This document shows, piece by piece, positions 37,588 through 46,978 of a stretch of DNA of 64,000 nt. This DNA comes from Pseudomonadota bacterium (GTDB lineage Bacteria > Pseudomonadota > Gammaproteobacteria > Burkholderiales > Burkholderiaceae_C). The stretch lies in the NCBI GenBank assembly GCA_020161775.1, contig JAIUOW010000013.1:1-64000 (forward strand). The letters are read 5' to 3'. The notes beneath the pieces were generated by a model. It saw only the letters and a program-made list of their open reading frames with translations. It was not told where the DNA came from and made no database searches. Positions within the stretch are counted from its first letter, which is position 1; every line of letters starts with the position of its first letter. The translations under genes and the position numbers were made by a program.

Positions 37588-39396
37588 ATGACCGCACGTT
37601 TTTTCTGGATTGCATTTGCCACCGGCCTGGCCGCCATTGCCTGGGTAGGCGTGGGCTTTGTGGGCACGCATGCGCTGGCCCTGGCCATGACGGTGGCCAT
37701 TGCCGCTGCCTACCTGCTGGGCGCGTACGAGCTGCGCCAGTACCGCGCCGACACCGCAGCACTGGGCCAGGCGCTGGCCGAGGTGCCGGCCCAGGTGCCG
37801 GCGGCGGGTGCCGCGCCGCTGGGCGACTGGCTGGCGCAGGTGCCTGCCGGGCTGCGCACCGCCGTGCGCCTGCGCATTGAAGCTGGCAGCGGCGCGCTGC
37901 CGGGGCCCGCGCTCACGCCGTATCTGGTGGGGCTGCTGGTGATGCTGGGCATGTTGGGCACCTTCCTGGGCATGGTGGTCACCTTCCGCGGCGCGGTGTT
38001 TGCGCTGGAGGGCTCCACCGACCTGCAGGCCATCCGCGCCGCGCTGGCCGAGCCGATCCGCGGGCTGGGGCTGTCGTTTGGCACCTCGGTGGCGGGCGTG
38101 GCCGCTTCGGCCATGCTGGGGCTGATGTCGGCCCTGTGCCGGCGCGAACGCCTGGCCGTGGCGCGCGCGCTGGACGCCGGCGTGGCCACGGTGCTGCGGC
38201 CGTATTCGCCCGCGCACCAGCGCGAAGAGGCGCTGCGCGCCGCGCAGGCCCAGGCCGTGGCGCTGCCCCAGTTGGTGGACCGGCTGGACGCGCTGATGGC
38301 GAACATCGAGCAGCGCAGCCAGCAGCTGGACGAACGCCTGCTGGCCGCGCAGGCGCGATTCCAGCAGGACGCCGCGGCCTCCTACACCACGCTGGCGCGC
38401 GACGTGGGCACGGCGCTGCAGGACAGCCTGGCCGCCGGCGCGCGCGCGGCGGGCGAAAGCATCCGCCCGGTGATGGAAGCCACCATGGCGCAGATCGCGC
38501 AGGACCAGGCTCGCCAGGAGGCGCAGCGCCTGCAGGCGTGGTCGCAGCAGCTGCAGGGCCTGGCCGACGGCGTAGGCACGCAGGGCCAGCAGGCCGCCGA
38601 ACGCATGGACGCGCTGACGCAGCAGATGGCCAGCCGCATGGGCGACATGGTCCAGGCCACGGCGGACCGCATGGAGGCCCTGGCCCAGCAGACCACCGCC
38701 AGCGTGGCCGCCATGGCGCAGCAGGTCACCGCCGGCATGGAGGCGCTGGCCCACAACAACACCACCAGCCACCAGGCGCTGGCCAGCACCTGGCAGGCAC
38801 AGCTGGAAGCCCTGCGCGCTGAAGAGCAGCGCCGGGGCGACGCTGCCGTGGCCCGCCTGGGCGAGCTGCAGGCCGGCGTGGCGCAGCACCTGGCCACGCT
38901 GGGCGCGGCGCTGGAAGCGCCGCTGGCGCGGCTGCTGCAGACTGCGTCCGAGGTGCCGCAGGCTGCGGCCGGCGTGCTGGCCCAGCTGCGCCAGGAGATG
39001 GCCCAGCTGTCCGCCCAGGAAAACGCCACGCTGGCCGAGCGCACGGCGCTGGTGCAGCGGCTGGCCGCGCTGATGCAAACGGTGGAGGAAGCCGCGCGCC
39101 AGGCCACGCAGATGGCCGCGCTGGCCCAGGCCAACGCGGTGGAGCTGTCCAGCTGGGGCGATGCCTTCGGCCAGGGCGTGGAGCTGTTCCATGCCGGCAA
39201 CGAAAAACTGGCCACGGCCCTGCAACAGGTGGAAGCCGCCATTTCGCGCTCCACCGCGCGCAGCGACGAGCAGCTGGCCTATTACGTGGCGCAGGCCCGC
39301 GAGGTGATCGACCTGAGCATCAGCGCGCAGCACGGCGTGATCGAGAAGCTGCGCACGCTGGGCAGCGTGCGCTCCGAGCCGGCGGAGGCCGCCTGA
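37588..39396 (+). CDS. DUF802 protein: MotA/TolQ/ZorA-like membrane protein with long tail
   Basis: This 602-residue protein has two N-terminal helices (about 5-26 and 29-47) and two more (112-134 and 160-184). The second pair, GLLVMLGMLGTFLGMVVTF and GLSFGTSVAGVAASAMLGL, resembles the pore-lining helices 3 and 4 of the MotA/TolQ/ExbB proton-channel family. A cytosolic tail of about 400 residues follows, rich in Ala, Gln and Glu with repeated DUF802 segments, predicted as a long coiled coil. ZorA of Zorya systems shares this layout. An ATG at 37588 is the better start. The stop overlaps the OmpA-like gene by one base. Confidence 0.83.
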   Translation: MTARFFWIAFATGLAAIAWVGVGFVGTHALALAMTVAIAAAYLLGAYELRQYRADTAALGQALAEVPAQVPAAGAAPLGDWLAQVPAGLRTAVRLRIEAGSGALPGPALTPYLVGLLVMLGMLGTFLGMVVTFRGAVFALEGSTDLQAIRAALAEPIRGLGLSFGTSVAGVAASAMLGLMSALCRRERLAVARALDAGVATVLRPYSPAHQREEALRAAQAQAVALPQLVDRLDALMANIEQRSQQLDERLLAAQARFQQDAAASYTTLARDVGTALQDSLAAGARAAGESIRPVMEATMAQIAQDQARQEAQRLQAWSQQLQGLADGVGTQGQQAAERMDALTQQMASRMGDMVQATADRMEALAQQTTASVAAMAQQVTAGMEALAHNNTTSHQALASTWQAQLEALRAEEQRRGDAAVARLGELQAGVAQHLATLGAALEAPLARLLQTASEVPQAAAGVLAQLRQEMAQLSAQENATLAERTALVQRLAALMQTVEEAARQATQMAALAQANAVELSSWGDAFGQGVELFHAGNEKLATALQQVEAAISRSTARSDEQLAYYVAQAREVIDLSISAQHGVIEKLRTLGSVRSEPAEAA

Positions 39397-40052
39397 TGTC
39401 AGCGCTGGAAGACGCCGTGGAAGATGGCACGGGCGACACCACCGCCCCGGTGTGGACGGCGTTTGGCGACCTGATGACCGGCCTGCTGGGCGCGTTTGTG
39501 CTGGTGCTGATGGGCGTGCTGGTGGTGCAGATGGACCTGGTGGCCAACCTGAATGCCGAGATCGAAAAGCGCCGCGTGGAAGAGCGCCGCCGCATCGCGC
39601 TGGAAAAGGCGCTGGCCGTGCCGCTGGCCTCGGGCCGCGTGACGCTGGCCAACGGGCGCATCGGCATCAGCGGCAGCGTGCTGTTTGCCTTCAGCTCGGC
39701 CGAGCTGCGGCCCGAAGGCGTGCAGCTGCTGCGCAGCCTGGTGCACCCGCTGCGCGTGTACACCGCCGAGCGCGGCGAGGTGCTGATGGTCAGTGGCTTT
39801 ACCGACGACCGCGGCGTGTCCGGGCGCAACCAGAAGTTTGAAGACAACCTGGAGCTGTCGGCCCAGCGTGCGCTGACTGTCACGCGCGCGCTGATCGCCG
39901 AGGGCATGCCGCCCGCCCAGGTGTTTGCCGCCGCCTTTGGCGCCCAGCAGCCGGTGGCGTCCAACGCCGACGAGGCCGGCCGCGCGCAGAACCGCCGCGT
40001 GGAGATGGCGCCGGTGCCGCGCGCGGGCGCGCCCCTGGTGCCCGCGCGATGA
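39396..40052 (+). CDS. OmpA/MotB-like protein (ZorB-like)
   Basis: This 218-residue protein has a short cytosolic N-terminus, one membrane helix (about 22-45) beginning FGDLMTGLLGAFVLVLM, and a periplasmic OmpA/MotB peptidoglycan-binding domain (about 85-205; VSGFTDDRG, NLELSAQRAL, NRRVEM). The aspartate at the start of the helix corresponds to the proton-carrying Asp of MotB, TolR and ZorB. It is translationally linked to the MotA-like gene upstream and overlaps the DUF2894 gene by ATGA. A proton-driven stator-like complex is inferred. Confidence 0.87.
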   Translation: MSALEDAVEDGTGDTTAPVWTAFGDLMTGLLGAFVLVLMGVLVVQMDLVANLNAEIEKRRVEERRRIALEKALAVPLASGRVTLANGRIGISGSVLFAFSSAELRPEGVQLLRSLVHPLRVYTAERGEVLMVSGFTDDRGVSGRNQKFEDNLELSAQRALTVTRALIAEGMPPAQVFAAAFGAQQPVASNADEAGRAQNRRVEMAPVPRAGAPLVPAR

Positions 40053-40546
40053 GCACCGCCCGGCAATGGCAGCAGCAGGCCCTGGCCCGCCGCCTGGCCG
40101 ATCAGCACGAGCCGGTGCAGACGCTGCTGCGCGCGCGGCTGGAAGCGGATACGCGGGTACCCGCCGCTGAAGCAGCGCGCACCACGGCGGTGCAGGCGCA
40201 GCCCCAGCCAGGCGCTGTGCCTTGGCCGCGCCCGCAACACACCAGCGACGAGCTGGCCAGCGCGGCGCGGTTTCGCCGTGCGTGGGCACGCGGCCGCGCC
40301 CAGGACAGCGTGGCGCAGGCCGCCGCGCAACGCCTGCCCAACGCCGGGCCACTGAACTCGCATGCGCTGGCGCTGCAGTCGCTGCAGCTCATGCACACCC
40401 TGCCGGGCGACTACCTGCGCCGCTTCGTGGCGCATGTCGAGGCCCTGCAATGGCTGCAGGCCATGGCCCCGCTGGTGACGGCCCCCGCGCGCAAGCCCGC
40501 GCGCACGGGCCGCGGCACCGGGCGCAGTACCCCCGCAAGCCGCTAG
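40049..40546 (+). CDS. DUF2894 family protein
   Basis: This 165-residue protein matches DUF2894 in its C-terminal half: GPLNSHALALQSLQLMH, then DYLRRFVAHVEALQWL, with a basic tail. The N-terminal half is Ala/Gln-rich and soluble. No enzymatic motif is seen. It is the last gene of the DUF3348/DUF802/OmpA-like operon, coupled by an ATGA overlap, which suggests a cytosolic partner of the motor-like complex. Confidence 0.83.
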   Translation: MSTARQWQQQALARRLADQHEPVQTLLRARLEADTRVPAAEAARTTAVQAQPQPGAVPWPRPQHTSDELASAARFRRAWARGRAQDSVAQAAAQRLPNAGPLNSHALALQSLQLMHTLPGDYLRRFVAHVEALQWLQAMAPLVTAPARKPARTGRGTGRSTPASR

Positions 40547-40581
40547 GGCGACCGGGCGGGCGGTTGCCAAGCTACCGCATC

Positions 40582-40598
40582 GCGGGCACGATGCCCGC
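40582..40598 (+). promoter_or_regulatory. Hairpin abutting the VWA start codon
   Basis: GCGGGCA and TGCCCGC form a seven-base-pair stem with a three-base loop, ending immediately before the ATG at 40599. The stem occupies the Shine-Dalgarno position and no other ribosome site is visible. It could limit initiation; effect not tested. Confidence 0.4.
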
Positions 40599-41660
40599 AT
40601 GTTCTTTCAGTGGCCCCAGTACCTCTGGCTGATGCTGGCCCTGCCGTTGCTGCCCGTGGCCTATGTGTGGCTGCTGCGCCGGCGCGGCAAGGCGGCCCTG
40701 CGCTACAGCAGCCTGGATGTGGTGCGCGCAGCGGCTGCCGGGCGCCAGTGGCGCCGCCATGTGCCCCCGGCCCTGCTGTTGCTGGCCTGCGCGCTGCTGC
40801 TGGTGGCAGCCGCGCGGCCGGTGGCCAGCGTGCCCCTGCCCTGGGCGCGCTCCACCGTCATGCTGGCCATGGACGTGTCGCTCAGCATGCGGGTCAATGA
40901 CGTGCAGCCCACGCGCATGGAGGCCGCGCAGGAGGCAGCCAAGCTGTTCCTGCGCGACCTGCCCAAGAAGGTCGAGGTCGGGCTGGTGACTTTTGCCGGC
41001 AGCACGCAGGTGGCCCAGCGCGCCACGCTGGACCGCGCGGCGCTGGTGGCCGCGATTGACGCCATCCAGATGCAGCGCGCCACGGCGGTGGGCAATGCCA
41101 TTGCCATGAGCGTGGCCGAGCTGTTCCCCGACCACGGCATTGACGTGAGCGAGATGACCTTTGGCACGAACTTCGGCCCCTACACCGGCAACCGCCCGCG
41201 CGGGCGCAGCCTGGACGACAAGGTCAAGCCCGCGCCCAGGCAGATCACGCCGGTGGCGCCGGGCTCCTACGCATCGGCGGCCATCATCCTGCTGACCGAT
41301 GGGCGCCGCACCACCGGCATGGACACATTGGAGGCCGCCAAGCTGGCCGCCGACCGCGGCGTGCGCATCCACGTGGTGGGCCTGGGCAACGCGAACGGCG
41401 GCACGTATGGCGACGAAAGCATGGCCATGTACCTGCAGCTGGACGAGCCCACGCTGCGCGAGGTGGCCCGCATGACCGGCGGCGACTACCACCAGGCCGC
41501 CACGGCCGAGAAGCTGCGCGATGTGTACGCCACCTTGGGCTCGCAGATGCAGGTGGTCAGGCGCGAGACCGAGCTGGCCGCCCTGCTGGCGCTGGCCGCC
41601 GCCGTGCTGATGCTGGCCGCCGGCGGCCTGTCGGTGCTGTGGTTCAGGCGGATTGCCTGA
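40599..41660 (+). CDS. VWA domain membrane protein (BatA-like)
   Basis: This 353-residue protein has two N-terminal helices (about 8-25 and 52-74), a von Willebrand A domain (about 88-305) and a C-terminal helix. The metal-site motif DVSLSM is complete, and LLTDGRRTTG is the usual second part. The layout matches BatA proteins of aerotolerance-type operons, but no MoxR ATPase is adjacent. It is 52 bases after the DUF2894 gene on the same strand, so it may extend that operon. Confidence 0.85.
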   Translation: MFFQWPQYLWLMLALPLLPVAYVWLLRRRGKAALRYSSLDVVRAAAAGRQWRRHVPPALLLLACALLLVAAARPVASVPLPWARSTVMLAMDVSLSMRVNDVQPTRMEAAQEAAKLFLRDLPKKVEVGLVTFAGSTQVAQRATLDRAALVAAIDAIQMQRATAVGNAIAMSVAELFPDHGIDVSEMTFGTNFGPYTGNRPRGRSLDDKVKPAPRQITPVAPGSYASAAIILLTDGRRTTGMDTLEAAKLAADRGVRIHVVGLGNANGGTYGDESMAMYLQLDEPTLREVARMTGGDYHQAATAEKLRDVYATLGSQMQVVRRETELAALLALAAAVLMLAAGGLSVLWFRRIA

Positions 41661-41670
41661 GAAGCCCGGC

Positions 41671-42972
41671 TCAGCCCTTGTAGCCCGCCAGACGCGGCAG
41701 CGCCAGCACGAAGTCCGGCCACACCGTCACCATCGCCAGCGCGGCGATCATCACCAGCAGGAAGGGGATGGATTCGCGCACCAGCACGGCCAGCGACACA
41801 TTGGCGATCTTCATCATCATGAACAGCAGCAGCCCGTAAGGCGGGGTGACCAGGCCGATCATGATGTTGAGCACCGCCATCACGCCAAAGTGCACCGGGT
41901 CGATGCCCAGCGCCACCGCCGTGGGCAGCAGCACCGGCAGGATGATGAGGATGATGGTGGAGCCTTCCAGGAACGCGCCCAGCACCAGCAGGATCACGTT
42001 CACCAGCAGCAGGAACATCATGGGCGACAGCTGCAGCCCCTGCAGCATGCCGCGCAGCGTGGCGGGGATGTTCTCGGAGGTGATGACGTAGTTGAACACC
42101 AGCGCACCGGCGATCAGCATGCCGATGGAGATGCTCATTTTGGCGCTGGACAGCAGCGCGTCATACAGGTCGGGCCAGCGCAGGCTGCGGTACAGCCCGG
42201 CGGCAATGAGCAGCGCATACGCGGCGGCCACGCCGGCGGCTTCGGTCGGCGTGGTGATGCCGCTGTAAAGGCAGCCCAGCAGGATCACCGGCAGCAGCAG
42301 CGCCGGGAAGGCCTCGCGCGTGATGCGCGGCATGTCGCGCAGCGGCACGCGCGGCTCCACCGGAAAGCCGCGGCGCTTGGCCAGCCACCAGATCAGCGCC
42401 ATCTGCACCGCGCCCAGCAGCAGGCCAGGCAGCACGCCGGCAATGAACAGGTAGCCAATGGACGTGCCCGACACCAGCGCATACAGCACCAGCGGTATGG
42501 ACGGCGGCAGGATGGGCCCGATGACCGACGACACGGCGCTGAGCGCCGCGGCAAAGCCCGGCGTGTACTTGCCGTCGCGCGTCATCATGGTCTGCATGAG
42601 CTTGCCCGAGCCGGCGGCGTCGGCCAGCGCGCTGCCCGACATGCTGGCAAACACCACGCTTTGCAGCACGTTCACCTGCGCCAGCCCGCCGGGGAAGCGG
42701 CCCACCACTGCATTGCAAAAGCGCAGCAGCCTGTCCATGATGCTGCCCGTGCTCATGATGGTGGCCGCCAGGATGAACAGCGGTATGGCCAGCAGCAGGA
42801 AGCTGGAGTAGGTCCCGTTGAGCAGTTGCTCGGCGGCGGCGCCCATGTCCATGCCCTTGAGGTACAGGTACAGGACGGAGCCGCCGATCATCGCGTGACC
42901 CAGCGGCACGCCCAGCAGGCTCAAGCCAATGATGACGCCAAGCGCCAGTGAGAAAGGGCTGGTGAAGTTCAC
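41671..42972 (-). CDS. TRAP transporter large permease (DctM)
   Basis: This 433-residue protein has about twelve membrane helices. Motifs of the DctM family such as GSALADAAGSGKLM and GPILPPSIPLVLYA are present. It carries the transport pathway for a small organic acid using a sodium or proton gradient. It overlaps the small permease gene by ATGA. The operon also holds the binding protein and a type II dehydroquinase, suggesting shikimate- or quinate-related substrates. Confidence 0.92.
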   Translation of the reverse strand: MNFTSPFSLALGVIIGLSLLGVPLGHAMIGGSVLYLYLKGMDMGAAAEQLLNGTYSSFLLLAIPLFILAATIMSTGSIMDRLLRFCNAVVGRFPGGLAQVNVLQSVVFASMSGSALADAAGSGKLMQTMMTRDGKYTPGFAAALSAVSSVIGPILPPSIPLVLYALVSGTSIGYLFIAGVLPGLLLGAVQMALIWWLAKRRGFPVEPRVPLRDMPRITREAFPALLLPVILLGCLYSGITTPTEAAGVAAAYALLIAAGLYRSLRWPDLYDALLSSAKMSISIGMLIAGALVFNYVITSENIPATLRGMLQGLQLSPMMFLLLVNVILLVLGAFLEGSTIILIILPVLLPTAVALGIDPVHFGVMAVLNIMIGLVTPPYGLLLFMMMKIANVSLAVLVRESIPFLLVMIAALAMVTVWPDFVLALPRLAGYKG

Positions 42973-43451
42973 AGTGCGGATGCGGAAGAGGCGTCAGCGG
43001 CCCTGGGCGCGGGCCCGCGCACCAGCTGGCGCAGGCAGCGGCCGATCACGGCCACGGCAAAGACGATGTAGATGGAATACATGACATCCATGCGGACGCC
43101 CAGGTAAGAGCTTTTCTCAACCTTCATGAAGGTCACATACGACCACGACGCGGGCAGCGACATGCCAAACAGCACGATGAGGCTGACGGCACCCACGGCC
43201 TGCACCAGCCGCCGCCGGCGCGGGCTGCCGCCGTCGGCAAAGGTGTCGATGCGGATCTCCTCATCGTCCTTCAGCACAAAGGCAGCGCCCCACAGCACCA
43301 GCCACAGCCAGGCCGCCAGCGACAGCTCGGTCGTCCAGCCCACGGGCCAGTTGAACAGGTAACGCATGACGATCTGCACCATGAAGGCGATGAAGATCAC
43401 CGCCAGCAGCAATGCCGCCACACCCTCCGCGAACCGGTGCAGCCGGGTCAT
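42969..43451 (-). CDS. TRAP transporter small permease (DctQ)
   Basis: This 160-residue protein has four membrane helices, with the DctQ-type RYLFNWPVGWTTELSLAAWLWLV segment in two pieces and a C-terminal helix. It sits between DctP and DctM with four-base overlaps on both sides, so the three are translated together. Confidence 0.9.
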   Translation of the reverse strand: MTRLHRFAEGVAALLLAVIFIAFMVQIVMRYLFNWPVGWTTELSLAAWLWLVLWGAAFVLKDDEEIRIDTFADGGSPRRRRLVQAVGAVSLIVLFGMSLPASWSYVTFMKVEKSSYLGVRMDVMYSIYIVFAVAVIGRCLRQLVRGPAPRAADASSASAL

Positions 43452-44446
43452 TTCATTGCATTAATTTTGTCAACGATGCCGGCGGGCCAGTTCTTGGCGT
43501 CGTCCGACGCCAGGTACATCTTCTGCGCATGCTCGCGAAAGGCGTTGACGTTGGGCACGTACACATCCAGCCCGGCCTTGCGGAAGGTGTCGGCCAGCTC
43601 GGCCTCGCGCTTGCCGTGTTCGGCGGCGCTCCAGGCAATGGCCTTGTCAGCCGCGGCCTGGAAGTTCTTCTGTTTGGCCGCGTTCATGCTGTTCCAGGTC
43701 TTCATGTTGACCGTGAGCAGGTCAAACGCCACCAGGTGCGACGTGAGCACGATCTGGCCCATCACCTCGTAGAACTTCATGTTCTGCACGTTGGGCAGCG
43801 GGTTGTCCTGGCCGTCGATGGCGCCGGTCTGCATGCCGGTGTAGGTCTCGGCATAGGCCATGGGCGTGGGGTTGGCACCCAGCGAACGGCCCAGCATCTG
43901 CCAGGTGTCGCCCGGGGGCATGCGCAGCTTCACGCCAGCCAGGTCGGCGGGCACATTGATCTTCTTCTTGCCCTTCAGGCCCACATGGCGCGTGCCAAAG
44001 AAGGTGGGGCCGAGGATCTTGACCTTGAGCTGGTCTTCCACCATCTTTTTCATCTGCGCGCCCACGTCGCTGGCAAAGAACGTGCTCAGGTGGTTGGCAT
44101 CGCGGAACAGGTAGGCCGATGTCAGCACCGACCAGGCCGGCACCTGCTTGGAGATGTCCTGCGGCGCGATGTTGCCCATTTCCAGGTTGTCGCGCTGCAG
44201 CGCCACCAGCTCGGTGCCCTGGCGGAACAGCGTGGAATTCAGGTGCATCTCGACCTTGAAATCGGCGGCCACGTCCTTGGCGAACCTGTTCATCATCTCG
44301 GCGCGGATGTCCTTGTCGGAGAACACGGCAGCAAAGCGCAGCGTGGGCGGCGTCTGGGCCCACGCGGGCAGCGTGGCGCCGGCGGCCAGCGCGGCCAGTG
44401 CGGAACCTTTGCGCAGCAGGGCGCGGCGGTCGATGGATGCGTTCAT
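43448..44446 (-). CDS. TRAP transporter substrate-binding protein (DctP)
   Basis: This 332-residue protein has a Tat-like signal peptide (IDRRALLRKG, ending PAWAQ) and the DctP fold: LRFAAVFSDKD opens the mature protein, and KLRMPPGDTWQMLGRSLGANPTPMAY is the ligand region with its conserved arginine. I chose the ATG at 44446, eight bases after AGGAG; an in-frame start six codons upstream lies before that site. It is the second gene of the operon after aroQ. Confidence 0.9.
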   Translation of the reverse strand: MNASIDRRALLRKGSALAALAAGATLPAWAQTPPTLRFAAVFSDKDIRAEMMNRFAKDVAADFKVEMHLNSTLFRQGTELVALQRDNLEMGNIAPQDISKQVPAWSVLTSAYLFRDANHLSTFFASDVGAQMKKMVEDQLKVKILGPTFFGTRHVGLKGKKKINVPADLAGVKLRMPPGDTWQMLGRSLGANPTPMAYAETYTGMQTGAIDGQDNPLPNVQNMKFYEVMGQIVLTSHLVAFDLLTVNMKTWNSMNAAKQKNFQAAADKAIAWSAAEHGKREAELADTFRKAGLDVYVPNVNAFREHAQKMYLASDDAKNWPAGIVDKINAMK

Positions 44447-44505
44447 GGTGTTGTCTCCTGTCATGGATGGTTGAGTGATGAAAACGGAAAACGGGAAAAG
44501 GCGCT

Positions 44506-44955
44506 TCAGGCTGGCACGGCAGCGAGCTGGTGCGCCACGGCGCGGATCGCCATATCGTAGCCATGCACGCCAAAGCCGCAGATCACGCCAGTGGCCGCCA
44601 GCGACACCAGCGACTTCTGGTACAGCTCATCACGCCGGTGGATGTTGGTGACGTGAACCTCGGCAATCGGCTGGTGCAGCGTCTTGAGCGCGTCCAGCAG
44701 GGGAATGGAGCGAAACGACAGCCCGGCCGGGTTGATGACCACGCCCACGGCTTTCTCGCGCGCCTCCTGCACCCAGTCCACCATCACGCCCTCATGGTTG
44801 GTCTGGCGGAATTCGCAGCGCAGGGCCAGCTCCGCGGCCACGCCGCGGCACAGCTGCTCTACCTGGGCCAGCGTGGTGGCGCCATACAGGTGCGGCTCGC
44901 GCACGCCCAGCAGGTTGAGGTTGGGGCCGTTGAGGATGTAGATCGTTGCACTCAT
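44506..44955 (-). CDS. aroQ: Type II 3-dehydroquinate dehydratase
   Basis: This 149-residue enzyme has the type II signature ILNGPNLNLLGVREPHLYG with the catalytic tyrosine, NHEG in the centre, and HVTNIHRRDEL with the active-site histidine and arginine. It interconverts 3-dehydroquinate and 3-dehydroshikimate. I chose the ATG at 44955 (MSATIYIL). It is the first gene before a TRAP transporter and is divergent from an IclR regulator, a setting that points to quinate/shikimate catabolism rather than aromatic amino acid synthesis. Confidence 0.9.
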   Translation of the reverse strand: MSATIYILNGPNLNLLGVREPHLYGATTLAQVEQLCRGVAAELALRCEFRQTNHEGVMVDWVQEAREKAVGVVINPAGLSFRSIPLLDALKTLHQPIAEVHVTNIHRRDELYQKSLVSLAATGVICGFGVHGYDMAIRAVAHQLAAVPA

Positions 44956-44988
44956 GGGGGCTGATTCTTGGGGGCGGAATGAAAGCAC

Positions 44989-45003
44989 TTTCCAAACTGG
45001 AAA
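44989..45003. promoter_or_regulatory. Inverted repeat, possible IclR operator
   Basis: TTTCCA and TGGAAA flank AAC (TTTCCAAACTGGAAA), a perfect 6-base inverted repeat in the gap between the divergent aroQ and iclR-type genes. IclR-family operators are often short palindromes of this kind. A second, wider pair TTTCA...TGAAA surrounds 45009-45025. Assignment to the adjacent regulator is inferred. Confidence 0.5.
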
Positions 45004-45036
45004 CTCATTTCATAATGCAGCAATGAAAGCAGGAAT

Positions 45037-45831
45037 ATGAGCATTGCGCTGGAGCGCGGCCTGTCGGTGCTGGAGCACCTGGCACGCCATCCGCAGGGGC
45101 TGCCGATCACACTGATCGCGGCGGAGCTGGACATCCCGCTGTCGGCCTGCCACCGGCTGCTGGCCGGGCTGCAGCGGCGCGACTACGTGCGCCAGGCCCG
45201 CAAGCAGGGCGACTATGTGCTGACCACCAAGGTGGTGTCGCTGGGGCTGGGCTTCTTGAGCAGCGCGGGCATCGTGGACATTGCCGAGCCCATCCTGGAG
45301 CGGCTGGCCGAAACATCGGGCGAGCTGGTGCGCCTGTCCATCGTGGACGAAGACCGGCTGACCTGGGTGGCGAAGTCGCAGGGCACGCGCCAGGCCGGCC
45401 AGCGCTACGACCCCGACATGGGGCAGGACGTGCAGTTGTCGTGCACCTCGTCAGGCCATGCCTGGCTCATGACCATGAGCGACGAACGCGCGCTGGCGCT
45501 GGTGTCACGCCAGGGCTTCGGCGCGCCGGAGCGCCACGGCCCCAAGGCGCCCACCACCCTCAAGGCCCTGCTGGGCTTTCTGCACGCCGCGCGGGTGCGC
45601 GGCTACGCGATGATTGACGAAGTGTTCGCGCCCGGCATGGCGGCCATGGCCGCGCCGGTGATGCGCCGCGCGGAGGTGATTGGTGTCATCAGCATTGCGG
45701 GCCCGCGCACGCGGCTGAGCACGGATCGCATGCACGAACTGGCACCCGCGCTGCTGGCCGCGGCCGGCCAGCTGGGGCCGGCCAGCAATGCGTCCAGTTT
45801 GTTTGGCAAACCGCCGCTGGGCAAGGGCTGA
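45037..45831 (+). CDS. IclR family transcriptional regulator
   Basis: This 264-residue protein has an N-terminal winged helix ([25 protein letters not shown]...[15 protein letters not shown]) and a C-terminal IclR effector domain (from about 75). The conserved SSGHAWL and [20 protein letters not shown] stretches are present. It is divergent from aroQ and the TRAP genes, which it likely controls in response to an aromatic or hydroaromatic acid. Confidence 0.9.
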   Translation: MSIALERGLSVLEHLARHPQGLPITLIAAELDIPLSACHRLLAGLQRRDYVRQARKQGDYVLTTKVVSLGLGFLSSAGIVDIAEPILERLAETSGELVRLSIVDEDRLTWVAKSQGTRQAGQRYDPDMGQDVQLSCTSSGHAWLMTMSDERALALVSRQGFGAPERHGPKAPTTLKALLGFLHAARVRGYAMIDEVFAPGMAAMAAPVMRRAEVIGVISIAGPRTRLSTDRMHELAPALLAAAGQLGPASNASSLFGKPPLGKG

Positions 45832-45916
45832 TCAGGCACCGGGGGCAAAGATTCCGCCAGGGATCTGCACGGTCCGACGCCGGATGCACAATCCACAGAC
45901 CTATCTGCCCCGACCT

Positions 45917-46693
<777 letters not shown>

Positions 46694-46711
46694 GCCGTGG
46701 CACGCAGCAGC

Positions 46712-46866
46712 CTATTCCGTTGCGTAGAGCAAGGTGATGACTTCTCGCAGCTCCTGGGCCGCAGCGGCATCCAGCCGACCCATCTGGCGCGTGAGCCGTG
46801 ACTTGCTGACCATGCGGATCTGGTCCACGGCCACTTCACTTGGCACACCGGCGCAGACACACTGCA
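46712..46866 (-). pseudogene. MazF/PemK-like toxin remnant (C-terminal end)
   Basis: The minus strand encodes about 50 residues, including WASRVQCVCAG, SEVAVDQIRMVSKSRLTRQ, and ELREVITLLYATE before a TAG. This resembles the end of MazF/PemK toxins, where VDQIRxVxKSRL is typical. The N-terminal part with the catalytic residues is absent, and no antitoxin is seen. It fills most of the gap between 46694 and the methyltransferase. Confidence 0.5.
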
Positions 46867-46978
46867 CCCGGCTGGCCCACTGCGGAAAAGGTCTGCCGCA
46901 GAGACGCTTTGGATGCGCCGGTCCCTTTCAGGAGCACGCCATCGGGGCGCTCCTCGAGCGCTGCCGGACAATCCGCTG

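Noticed and set aside
37135-39333. Long open frame (over 700 codons) antisense to the DUF802 gene
   Set aside because: It mirrors the third-position GC bias of the plus-strand gene; its translation is His/Gln/Arg-rich without domains, and the plus strand has membrane and MotA-like features.
36807-40546. Complete Zorya anti-phage system
   Set aside because: Only the ZorA- and ZorB-like components are recognisable; there is no ZorC, ZorD or ZorE homologue, and the DUF3348/DUF2894 partners are not known Zorya parts.
41653-42951. Over 400-codon plus-strand frame across the first DctM gene
   Set aside because: Shadow frame of a membrane protein gene; the translation is a His/Gln-rich low-complexity string.
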